DNA of 13,811 nt from Mayfieldus sp038040285 (GTDB lineage: Bacteria > Actinomycetota > Thermoleophilia > Solirubrobacterales > 70-9). The notes beneath the pieces were generated by a model. The model had not been told where the DNA came from. It saw nothing but the letters and a program-made list of their open reading frames with translations, and made no database searches. The stretch covers positions 1 through 13,811 of the forward strand of contig JBBPIN010000046.1 in the NCBI GenBank assembly GCA_038040285.1. Reading direction: 5' to 3'. This document shows, piece by piece, positions 5,562-13,811 of the stretch (positions are counted from its first letter, which is position 1; each line of letters starts with the position of its first letter). Made by a program: the position numbers and the translations under genes.

Positions 5562-7248
5562 GCTGGCAGTGCCCCGTCGCAGCGAGGTGCCGCTCGAGAT
5601 CGAGCGGCTCGGGTACCGCTACCCGGGCTCGGATCGGGACGGTCTGCACGAGGTCAGCCTCAGCGTCGGAGCGGGTGAGCTGATCGTGCTCGCGGGGCGC
5701 TCGGCGAGCGGCAAGACGACGCTCCTGCGCGCCGCCTGCGGCCTGGTGCCGCATTTCCACGGCGGTGAAGTCAGCGGGCGCGTCGCGGTAGCCGGACACG
5801 ACACCCGCGAGGCCGGGCCAGGCGAGCTGGCCGGCGCCGTGGGATACGTCGCGCAGGACCCCGAGACGCAGGTCGTCTCGACCACCGTGCGGGCCGAGAT
5901 CGAGCTGCCTCTGGAGCTTCGCGGCGATCCTGCGGCGTCCCGGGCTCGCGCGGTGGAGGAGGTCGCCCTGGCGCTGGCCATTCCTCATCTGCTCTCCCGC
6001 GCCACCGACACGCTCTCGGGCGGCGAGCTTCAGCGCGTCGCGCTGGCCGCTGCCCTGGTCACCCGCCCTCAGCTCGTACTGCTTGATGAACCCACGTCTC
6101 AGCTGGACCCAGTGGCCGGGGATGAACTCATCTGGCTACTCCGTCGACTCAATGAGGAGTGGGGGGTATCGATCGTCCTTGCGGAACACCGTTTGGAGCG
6201 TTGTCTCGCAGCCGCGGATCGAGTCGTCGCGATGATCGAGGGCTCGGTCGCCTTCGACGGTGCCCCATCCGACTTCCTGGCCTGGGCCGTAGAGCACGAC
6301 CCGGCCCTCGCCACGCCCGGTGCCCGCCTGTTCTCATTCGCGGGCATCGATCCGCTTCCCACCGGGGTCAAGGCGGCGCGCGAGATCCTCGCCGCCGAGG
6401 GTGGGGAGGGGGCGGCGCACCCCCTCCTCTCTCGCCACTCGCGCGAGGACCGGCTACCACCTACCGCGACCCGCTCGGCGCGCTCGGGCGCAAAACGTTC
6501 GGACGGGGCGACGCCGCCCCCCGCCACAGCTCTGGAGGCACGAGACCTCTGGGTTCAACTTGACCGTGGTGAAGAACTCCATGACGTCCTACGAGGAGTT
6601 GAATTCCGAGTTCGGGCAGGAGAACGCCTTGCATTGATGGGGCGGAACGGAGCCGGGAAGAGCACGTTGCTGCGAACGGCCGCCGGTCTCGTTGAACCCG
6701 TCCATGGCCGGATGAAGGTGCCAGGCGGTATTGCGCTGTTGGGTCAGAGTCCAGACGACTACCTCGTCAGGGAGCGGGTGGGCGAGGAGCTACCCGGCAA
6801 TGAAGGGAGGAGGGCGCTGGCCGCAGTAGGGCTCGAACAGGCCTTGAACTCAGATCCGCGCGACCTGTCCGGGGGTGAGCGTCAGAGGTTGGCGCTGGCG
6901 ATCGCACTGGCAGGGCGGGCAGAAGGGGGTGAGATGCCTGGCTTGGTTGCACTCGATGAGCCCACCCGGGGCATGGACCGGGCACGCAAGGACGAACTCG
7001 CGGAGCTGATCGGGCGGCTGGCCGGGCGAGGGGCGGCGGTAGTCGTCGCGACCCATGACGTCGAGTTTGCCGCCACCTTCGCCGAGCGCGTGGTGCTGCT
7101 TGGCGACGGAGTCGTGATCGCCGATGCCGACGCCTCCGAGGTGCTCTCGGGCGGCTGGTACTTCGCGACCGAGGTGGCGCGGATCCTGGGGCGTCCGGGG
7201 GTCGTGACCCCGCAGGCGGGGGCGGAGCTGATCGGAGGCTGGGAGTGA
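5554..7248 (+). CDS. ecfA: Fused double ECF ATPase (two ABC ATPase domains)
   Basis: This 564-residue protein holds two ABC ATPase domains in one chain, replacing the separate EcfA and EcfA' of many ECF transporters. Domain 1 has Walker A GRSASGKT (48-55), Q-loop QDPETQVV (101-108), signature LSGGE (154-158), Walker B LVLLDE (174-179) and H-loop His212. Domain 2 has Walker A GRNGAGKS (363-370), Q-loop Gln398, signature LSGGE (438-442), Walker B LVALDE (464-469) and H-loop His501. All catalytic residues are present in both. A linker (about 280-325) contains the repeat element described at 6482-6516. The start is GTG 5554, six nt behind GGAGG; an ATG at 5530 exists but lacks such a site. Codon use shifts towards lower GC3 between about 6060 and 6960. 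It powers import through the T subunit. Confidence 0.92.
   Translation: MPELAVPRRSEVPLEIERLGYRYPGSDRDGLHEVSLSVGAGELIVLAGRSASGKTTLLRAACGLVPHFHGGEVSGRVAVAGHDTREAGPGELAGAVGYVAQDPETQVVSTTVRAEIELPLELRGDPAASRARAVEEVALALAIPHLLSRATDTLSGGELQRVALAAALVTRPQLVLLDEPTSQLDPVAGDELIWLLRRLNEEWGVSIVLAEHRLERCLAAADRVVAMIEGSVAFDGAPSDFLAWAVEHDPALATPGARLFSFAGIDPLPTGVKAAREILAAEGGEGAAHPLLSRHSREDRLPPTATRSARSGAKRSDGATPPPATALEARDLWVQLDRGEELHDVLRGVEFRVRAGERLALMGRNGAGKSTLLRTAAGLVEPVHGRMKVPGGIALLGQSPDDYLVRERVGEELPGNEGRRALAAVGLEQALNSDPRDLSGGERQRLALAIALAGRAEGGEMPGLVALDEPTRGMDRARKDELAELIGRLAGRGAAVVVATHDVEFAATFAERVVLLGDGVVIADADASEVLSGGWYFATEVARILGRPGVVTPQAGAELIGGWE
6482..6516 (+). repeat. Dispersed GCAAAACGTTCGG element, copy 1 (forward)
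   Basis: The element contains GCTCG, then GCAAAACGTTCGG (6490-6502), then GGGGC. About 28 of 35 bases match, in inverted orientation, the copy at 8891-8925. Here it encodes ARSGAKRSDGATP inside the linker between the two ATPase domains. Both copies lie in disordered, tolerant protein regions, as expected for a mobile or REP-like repeat that inserts in frame. Confidence 0.55.
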
Positions 7249-9170
7249 GCTGGCAGCTGGCGAGCTTCGTCGTGCTCGGCGCCGTGCTGATCGGCGGTTT
7301 CGCCTGGTATGAGCGCTCGCGCCCCCCGTCGCAGATCGTCGCCCTGGTGGCCGCGCTCGCTGCGCTCGCCGTCGCCGGCCGGGTCGTCGTCGCGGCGATT
7401 CCCAACGTCGTCGCCACCACCGACATCGTGATCTTCAGCGGCTACGCGCTCGGTGCGGCGCCGGGGTTCGTGGTCGGGGCACTGGCGGGCCTGATCTCCA
7501 ACTTCTGGCTCGGCCAGGGACCGTGGACGCCATGGCAGATGGCGGGTTGGGGGCTTGCGGGGATGCTGGGCGCGGTACTGGCACGAGTGACGCGGCGGCG
7601 CGCCGGTCGCATCGAGTTGACCCTGGCCTGCGGATTCGCCGGAATCGCCTACGGCGCGCTGCTCAATTTCTCGCTGATGGTCAGCTACGGCGGCGAGTTC
7701 ACGCTCGATCGCTGGCTGACGCTCGAGGCCCGCGCCGTGCCTTTCGACCTTGCGCACGCGATCGGCAACGTGACCCTGGCGCTGGTCGCCGGGCCGGCGA
7801 TGGTGCGGATGCTGATGCGCTTCCGGGAGCGGTTCGAGTTTCGCTGGCAGCCGGACCCTCAGAGAGGACCGACCAGACCTGGACTCGCGGGCGCCGCGAC
7901 GGCGCTGCTCGTTGTCTTGGTTCTCGTCTCCGCTGCGGCACCACGGTCGGCGAGCGCCGCCAGAGCCCCGGCACCGGCGTGGTTGGAGCGGGGCGAGAAC
8001 GCGGACGGCGGGTTCCCCGCTACGCCGGGCCAGGAATCGAACACCCAGATGACCGGGTGGGCGATGCTCGGCCTGGAGGCGGCCGGAATCAACCCACTGG
8101 ACGTGGGACGGGCAGGGCATTCGCCGGTCGACTACCTACGGGCAAACATCGCCGACGTCCGTACGCCGGGCGATCTGGCCCGGACGATCTTGGCGCTGAG
8201 CGGAGCCGGGGTCGATGCCCATCGCTTCGCCGGACACGACCTGGCGGCAAAGCTGGCGGGCCGCCGCCGCCCCGACGGGTCCTACCAGGGCTGGCCGAAT
8301 TCGACCGCCTTCGCCGTGATGGCGTTGCGAGCCAGCAGCGCCCGCGCCGGCATCGGCCGCTCGCTCGCTTGGTTGCGCCGTGTCCAGGGCGACGACGGCG
8401 GATGGGGAGCGGTGCGCGGTGCCCCCGGCGATCCGGACTCGACCGGGGCCGTGCTTCAAGCGCTGGGCGGCGGATCGCGCGCGGCCCAAGGCGGCGTTCG
8501 CTTCCTGCGCCGCTCCCAGCAGGCGGGGGGCGGCTGGGGACTTGCGGCGTCTGGTCCGGTCAACTCTCAATCGACCGCCTGGGCGATCCAGGGCCTGCTC
8601 GCCGCCGGCGTTGATCCATCCTCGGTGCGACACGGCGGCCACTCCGGCCTCGACTATCTGTCTGGCCGCCGGGCGTCCGACGGCCACTACCGGTACTCGT
8701 CCTCGAGTGATCAGACACCTGTGTGGGTCACAGGTCAGGCACTGGTTGCTGCTCAGCTCAAGCCCTTCCCGTTGGCGGTCCCGCGTGCTGCCGGGTCCAA
8801 TGGCGGCGCGAGCGCGGGTGCAGGCTCGAGCAGCGGTGGAAGTGCGAGTGGGAGCGGGCGAGGTGGTGCCGCTGGGGGAAGGGGAGGCGGTGCCGGTGCC
8901 CCTCCCGAACGTTTTGCCGGCGAGCGAGGCAAGCGGAAGGAGGGTTCGTCGGGCGGCAAGTCGAGCGAGGCCGGAGTGAGGGCGGGGTCCGGCACCGCCC
9001 CCACGCCCAAGGGCAGTGGGGCCAAGCAGCACCCCTCGACCAACACGGCGTTTGCAGCCAACGGCGACGACCGGGGCAGCTCGCCCCTGGTTCCCATCGC
9101 GATCGCTCTGGGTGCGGGGGGCCTCGTGCTCGGCGGGGCTTGGTGGGCCAGCCGACGCCCCCGCGTCTAG
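7245..9170 (+). CDS. ECF S-component-like membrane domain fused to a six-repeat extracellular toroid
   Basis: This 641-residue protein is a fusion. Residues 1-195 have about six hydrophobic segments (5-21, 30-52, 60-90, 98-115, 124-147, 167-190) and the motif SNFWLGQGPWTPWQMAGWGL (85-104), which resembles ECF substrate-binding S components. A further segment (213-233) leads to an outside domain (245-505) with six repeats of the 'DGGW...S.TAWAIQGLLAAG' type, starting near 253, 307, 344, 384, 428 and 479. That is the alpha6/alpha6 toroid of the prenyltransferase/terpene-cyclase and transcobalamin alpha-domain class. A Gly/Ser linker (511-612) and a final membrane segment (615-636) follow. The GTG start overlaps the ATPase stop (GTGA) with GGAGG six nt upstream. 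The role is inferred: capture of a corrinoid on the toroid and delivery to the S domain. A toroid enzyme cannot be excluded, but no terpene-cyclase acid motif is visible. Confidence 0.85.
   Translation: MSWQLASFVVLGAVLIGGFAWYERSRPPSQIVALVAALAALAVAGRVVVAAIPNVVATTDIVIFSGYALGAAPGFVVGALAGLISNFWLGQGPWTPWQMAGWGLAGMLGAVLARVTRRRAGRIELTLACGFAGIAYGALLNFSLMVSYGGEFTLDRWLTLEARAVPFDLAHAIGNVTLALVAGPAMVRMLMRFRERFEFRWQPDPQRGPTRPGLAGAATALLVVLVLVSAAAPRSASAARAPAPAWLERGENADGGFPATPGQESNTQMTGWAMLGLEAAGINPLDVGRAGHSPVDYLRANIADVRTPGDLARTILALSGAGVDAHRFAGHDLAAKLAGRRRPDGSYQGWPNSTAFAVMALRASSARAGIGRSLAWLRRVQGDDGGWGAVRGAPGDPDSTGAVLQALGGGSRAAQGGVRFLRRSQQAGGGWGLAASGPVNSQSTAWAIQGLLAAGVDPSSVRHGGHSGLDYLSGRRASDGHYRYSSSSDQTPVWVTGQALVAAQLKPFPLAVPRAAGSNGGASAGAGSSSGGSASGSGRGGAAGGRGGGAGAPPERFAGERGKRKEGSSGGKSSEAGVRAGSGTAPTPKGSGAKQHPSTNTAFAANGDDRGSSPLVPIAIALGAGGLVLGGAWWASRRPRV
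8891..8925 (-). repeat. Dispersed GCAAAACGTTCGG element, copy 2 (inverted)
   Basis: On the minus strand this reads GCTCG...GCAAAACGTTCGG...GGGGC, matching 6482-6516. On the coding strand it supplies GAPPERFAGER (551-561) in the Gly/Ser-rich linker of the S-toroid protein. Because it is inverted, it is read in a different frame from copy 1, so the similarity is at the DNA level, not the protein level. Confidence 0.55.
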
Positions 9171-9200
9171 CTGCAGGGCAGCCACACATGACGAGACAGA

Positions 9201-9206
9201 TACCGT
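9201..9206 (+). promoter_or_regulatory. Candidate -10 element for a leaderless transcript
   Basis: TACCGT fits TANNNT and lies 7 nt before the ATG at 9214, where no good ribosome site is seen. This spacing would place the transcript start on or next to the start codon, typical of leaderless actinobacterial mRNAs. No -35 element was identified. The 43-nt gap after the B12 operon also has a small GCTGC/GCAGC hairpin (9170-9182) without a T tract. Confidence 0.3.
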
Positions 9207-9213
9207 TGGATCG

Positions 9214-9722
9214 ATGGATGTCGAGACGGCGATCCGGACCCGCCGCACGCACAAGGCCTTCGAGCCCGCGCCGGTGCCGCGGGAGACGCTCGACGAGCTG
9301 CTCGAGCTGGCCCGCTGGGCGCCCAACCATCACCTCACGGGGCCTTGGCGCTTCCGCGTCCTCGGGCCGCGCTCGCTGGAGCGGCTGAAAGAAGCCGCCG
9401 GGCCGGAGTCCGCCGCCAAGCTCGACCGCTGTCCGACGCTGGTCGTCGCCTCCTGCGTCCTGAGCGGAGACCCCGAGCAGGACGAGGAGGACCTGCACGC
9501 CACCGCCGTCGCCTGCTACATCGTGCTGCTCGGCGCCCATGCCCGCGGCCTGGCCGGCTACTGGCGAACGCCCGGTGTGCTGCGCGAGCAGGTCGGTAGG
9601 CAGGCGGTCGGGTTGCCCGAGGACGAGCACTTCGTCGGCCTACTGCACATCGGCCGCCCCAAGCAGGAGCAGCGTGTGCCGGAGCGCCCGCCGCCTACCG
9701 AGACGACCGTGTACCTCGACTG

Positions 9723-9723
<1 letters not shown>
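9214..9723 (+). CDS. Nitroreductase-family FMN oxidoreductase (short)
   Basis: This 169-residue protein belongs to the FMN-dependent nitroreductase family, with a compact form like E. coli YdjA. The N-terminal FMN-phosphate motif is RTRRTHKAF (8-16), then LARWAPNHHLTGPWRF (32-47), matching the usual 'R.A.s..N.qpw.f' segment. The late VGLLHIGRP (141-149) matches the family's G...iG.P ending. It is slightly shorter than typical (about 180-200). Such enzymes reduce nitro compounds, quinones or other electrophiles with NAD(P)H; the physiological substrate cannot be read from sequence. I start at ATG 9214 because the homologous N-terminus begins there; the frame stays open upstream but overlaps the previous gene. 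Its stop shares one base with glpD (TGATG), implying co-translation. Confidence 0.82.
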
Positions 9724-11404
<1,681 letters not shown>

Positions 11405-11405
<1 letters not shown>

Positions 11406-12100
11406 TGAGACTCTTCATCGACACGGGCGCTGTCGCCGAGGTCGAGGAGATCGCCGCTTGGGGGATCCTCTCCGGCGCGACCACCAATCCGTCACTGCTC
11501 GCGAAGGAAGACGGCGACCCCGGGGACATCATCAAACGGATCTGCGAGCTGGTCCGCGGCCCGGTCTCGGCTGAGGTCGTCTCCCAGGACCCGCAGGGGA
11601 TGATCGAGGAGGGGCGGGCGCTGCGCGAGCTGCACGAGCACGTGACCGTCAAGGTCCCGTTCTGCGAGGCGGGGCTCACGGCCACGAAGGCGCTCACCGA
11701 CGAGGGCACACCGGTCAACATGACCTTGGTCTTCTCGCCCAACCAGGCGCTGCTCGCGGCGGCCTCGGGCGCCACCTACGTCTCCTGCTTCATGGGCCGC
11801 CTCGACGACATCTCGATCGACTCCGGCGCGGTGCTCGAGGAGATCGCCGAGGCGCTGCGGGCTGGCGGCATGACCTCGGAGATCATCGCCGCCTCGATCC
11901 GCCACCCCGAGCACGTGATCACTGCCGCCACGCTGGGTTGCGAGATCGCGACGCTTCCGGCGAAGGTCCTGAAGCAGATGCTCAACCATCCGCTCACCGA
12001 CGCGGGCGCGGAGAAATTCCGCCAAGACTGGGAGTCGCGCCCTGAGTTCGGCGAGTGGCTGCGCGACCTCACGGAGAAGCGCCTCGCAGCCAAGGCGTAG
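11405..12100 (+). CDS. tal: Short-form transaldolase
   Basis: This 231-residue protein is of the compact transaldolase / fructose-6-phosphate aldolase family. It transfers a dihydroxyacetone unit between sugar phosphates in the pentose phosphate pathway through a Schiff base on Lys83 (VTVKVPF). Other family motifs are LFIDTG (3-8, Asp6), GATTNPSLL (24-32), and NMTLVFSPNQALLAAASGA (105-123). Glu57 (in AEVV) and Phe129 (in YVSCFMGRLDD) occupy positions where fructose-6-phosphate aldolases carry Gln and Tyr, so I favour true transaldolase activity. ATG 11405 shares a base with the glpD stop; an in-frame GTG at 11402 would add one residue. There is no obvious ribosome site, so coupling to glpD is likely. 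Product DHAP chemistry fits beside glpD. Confidence 0.9.
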
Positions 12101-12112
12101 CGTCACTCTCGC

Positions 12113-13012
12113 ATGAAGGTTCTGGTCACCGGGGCGAGCGGCTTCCTCGGTGGCTCGGTCTGCACGGAGCTGACGCAGCGTGGACACGAGCCGGTCGCGA
12201 TGGTGCGGCGCCCGGGCTCGGGCCCGGCCGACGTAGCCGAGGTGCGCGGCGACCTCGCCGACGAGGACTCGCTGCGCGACGCGCTCGCTTCGGCGAGCCC
12301 GGAGGTCGTCGTCCACCTTGCCGCCGAGATCGCTTCGCAACGCAGCGCCGCGAAGGTCCGCGAGGCCAACGTCGAGGGCACGAAGCGACTGATTGAGGCC
12401 GCCGAGGCGGCTGGCACCCGGCGACTCGTCTTCGCGTCGACGGTGGTGACCGGCGACGCGGGCGGCGAGCTTCTCGACGAAACCAGCACGCTGCCGGTCC
12501 AGACCGCCTATGGCGCCAGCAAGCAGGAGGGAGAGCGGCTTGTGCGCGACTCCGGTCTGGAGGACGTCGTGCTGCGCCCATCGCACGTCTACGGGGCGGG
12601 CGGCTGGTTCGAGGAGGAGTTCGTCAAGCGCCTGCGCCAGCCCGGTCGCTTCGCGGTGATCGGCCGCGGCGACAACTGGTGGGACGTGGTCCGTGACGTC
12701 GACGTCGTGCAGGCGTTCGTTCTGGCTGTCGAGAAGGCCGCGCCCGGCTCGACCTACCACGTCGTCGACGACGAGCCGATCCGCTTCTACGACTTCGTCG
12801 CGCTGACCGCCGAGGAGCTGGGGCTCGGCCCGCCGCGTCGAGTCCCCGCCTGGGTGGCACGCCTGGCGGCTGGTGCAGACCCGGTCACGGCGGTGACCCG
12901 GTCGGCGCGCTCGTCCAACGCCCGGGTCAAGAAGGAGCTGGGCTGGGCGCCGCGTTTCGCCACCGCCCGGGAGGGAGTTCCGGACGCAGTCGCCGCCCTT
13001 GGCGGGCGGTGA
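12113..13012 (+). CDS. NAD(P)-dependent epimerase/dehydratase (extended SDR)
   Basis: This 299-residue protein is an extended short-chain dehydrogenase. It opens with the nucleotide-binding GASGFLG (7-13) in KVLVTGASGFLGG and keeps the catalytic YGASK (Tyr133, Lys137), with Ser/Thr candidates near VFASTVVTGD (106-115). The C-terminal segment ARSSNARVKKELGWAPRF is the usual sugar-nucleotide epimerase ending. Relatives act on NDP-sugars, on isoflavonoid-like or hopanoid-type substrates, or on complex I assembly; the substrate cannot be assigned. It starts 12 nt after the transaldolase stop, without a visible ribosome site. It may belong to the same transcript. It ends shortly before rho, with a GC hairpin (12993-13009) inside its last codons. 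Confidence 0.85.
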   Translation: MKVLVTGASGFLGGSVCTELTQRGHEPVAMVRRPGSGPADVAEVRGDLADEDSLRDALASASPEVVVHLAAEIASQRSAAKVREANVEGTKRLIEAAEAAGTRRLVFASTVVTGDAGGELLDETSTLPVQTAYGASKQEGERLVRDSGLEDVVLRPSHVYGAGGWFEEEFVKRLRQPGRFAVIGRGDNWWDVVRDVDVVQAFVLAVEKAAPGSTYHVVDDEPIRFYDFVALTAEELGLGPPRRVPAWVARLAAGADPVTAVTRSARSSNARVKKELGWAPRFATAREGVPDAVAALGGR

Positions 13013-13013
13013 A

Positions 13014-13019
13014 TATCCT
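13014..13019 (+). promoter_or_regulatory. Candidate -10 element upstream of rho
   Basis: TATCCT fits TANNNT and ends 9 nt before the GTG start of rho, which has no clear ribosome site. A leaderless or nearly leaderless rho transcript is possible. No -35 element was identified, so this is weak. Confidence 0.25.
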
Positions 13020-13028
13020 GGCCGCCCT

Positions 13029-13811
13029 GTGACCCGAGCCGAACTCGACTCAAAGCACCTCGCCGAGCTGCACGCCCGGGCCGCCGAGCTGGGAGTGCCC
13101 GGCTTCCGCCGGATGCGCCGCGAGGAGCTGATCGCGGAGCTGCTGGCCAGAGACGGCGGCGAATCGGCTTCCGAGGAGGCTGAGGCCGAGCGCCCGGCCG
13201 CCGGGGAGGCCGATGTCCAACTCGGCGAGGAGGCTGAGGCACCGCTCGCTGAAGAGGCGGAGGACGCGGAGCCCCCCGCCAAGAAGGGGCGGGCCAGGGA
13301 GGAGGCCACCGAAGAGCCGGTGACCGGCGTCCTCGACGTGGTCCCGGCCGGCCATGGCTTTCTGCGGTTGCGCGGCCTGGAGCCCGACCCCGATGACGTC
13401 TACATCTCCGCTTCGCAGATCCGCCGCTGCGAGTTGCGTGCCGGCGACCAGGTCGAGGGTCCGGCTCGCCAGCCCCGTCGCGGCGAACGTCATCCGGCGC
13501 TGGTGCGGGTGGAGCGGGTAAACGGCGAGGAGCCCGGGGAGGAGCGGAGCGCCGGCTTCGAAGAGCTGACCCCGGTGACCCCGCGGCGTCGAATCCCGAT
13601 CAGTCCCGACTCCGATGACGTGCTGGTGCGCGCGGTCGATCTGCTCGCCCCGCTCGCCTTCGGCCAGCGGGTCCTGGTGGTCTCCGAGCCGCACTCGGGC
13701 CGCACGACATTGCTGCGCGGCCTGGTGAAGGCGATCAGCGCCGCGGACGATCCGCCCGGGGTGATCGTGCTGCTGGTCGACGAGCGGCCCGAAGAGGTCA
13801 CCGAGTGGAAG
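13029..13811 (+). CDS. rho: Transcription termination factor Rho, N-terminal part (runs off the window)
   Basis: The first 261 codons of Rho, the hexameric RNA helicase that ends transcription, are present; the reading frame is open to the window end. Residues 1-42 are the helical N-terminal domain (LAELHARAAELGVPGFRRMR). Residues 43-96 are an acidic, low-complexity insert like those of other actinobacterial Rho proteins. Residues 97-170 are the cold-shock-like RNA-binding domain (TGVLDVVPAGHGFLRLRG, DDVYISASQIRRCELRAGDQVEG). The ATPase domain then begins (LVRAVDLLAPLAFGQRVLVV) and ends at DERPEEVTEW (251-260), a Rho hallmark. The P-loop reads EPHSGRTT (220-227), where canonical Rho has PPKAGKT: the catalytic lysine is arginine (codon CGC at 13701). 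The start is GTG 13029; no alternative is supported better. Confidence 0.9.
   Translation, partial: MTRAELDSKHLAELHARAAELGVPGFRRMRREELIAELLARDGGESASEEAEAERPAAGEADVQLGEEAEAPLAEEAEDAEPPAKKGRAREEATEEPVTGVLDVVPAGHGFLRLRGLEPDPDDVYISASQIRRCELRAGDQVEGPARQPRRGERHPALVRVERVNGEEPGEERSAGFEELTPVTPRRRIPISPDSDDVLVRAVDLLAPLAFGQRVLVVSEPHSGRTTLLRGLVKAISAADDPPGVIVLLVDERPEEVTEWK

Noticed and set aside
8800..9060. Low-complexity Gly/Ser-rich stretch as a frameshift or assembly error
   Set aside because: The frame stays open through it into a good C-terminal membrane helix, and such linkers are usual between surface domains and anchors.
4650..9170. Cobalt or nickel importer (CbiMNQO type), which can also lie behind B12 riboswitches
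   Set aside because: No CbiM or CbiN is present; the membrane domain at 7245 carries S-component-like motifs and a toroid instead, and two DUF4430 proteins accompany it, which fits a corrinoid better than a metal ion.
12993..13009. CCGCCC/GGGCGG hairpin as a terminator before rho
   Set aside because: It lies within the last codons of the epimerase gene, has only 6 bp, and no T tract follows; GC-rich coding sequence gives such stems by chance.

Overview
The window is a GC-rich stretch of bacterial chromosome. Codon bias, GTG starts, overlapping genes, TANNNT-type -10 elements and a secreted-protein C-terminus rich in 'GPDRIRGT'-like repeats all suggest an actinobacterium, most likely of the Thermoleophilia (Solirubrobacterales/Gaiellales) type. 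That placement is an inference from style, not from a marker gene.

Layout. Positions 1-268 hold no recognisable gene, but they are richer in A+T than the rest and carry phased TTYGGGA repeats next to the 3' end of a tRNA. Two divergent tRNA genes follow: tRNA-Glu(CTC) on the minus strand and tRNA-Leu(CAG) on the plus strand. Positions 511-725 are a leader region. Next come two tandem, clearly duplicated genes (726-1469 and 1652-2428) for small secreted proteins of unknown function, each with its own promoter-like block and its own hairpin terminator.

The centre of the window (about 2533-9170) is one tightly overlapping operon behind a cobalamin riboswitch. It encodes a secreted DUF4430-like protein with Ig-like and RTX-like regions, a DUF4430 lipoprotein, an ECF-type transmembrane T subunit, a fused double ATPase, and an ECF S-component-like membrane domain fused to a six-repeat alpha/alpha toroid. 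DUF4430 is the fold of the beta domain of animal intrinsic factor and transcobalamin, and the toroid is the fold of their alpha domain. The operon therefore encodes both halves of a transcobalamin-like capture device, with one half built into the transporter. I infer that it captures cobalamin or a corrinoid outside the cell and imports it.

The last third (9214-13811) is housekeeping in character: a short nitroreductase, an aerobic glycerol-3-phosphate dehydrogenase (glpD), a short-form transaldolase, an extended-SDR epimerase, and the first 261 codons of a divergent Rho factor whose P-loop lysine is replaced by arginine. The first three overlap by one base or one codon and should be co-transcribed.
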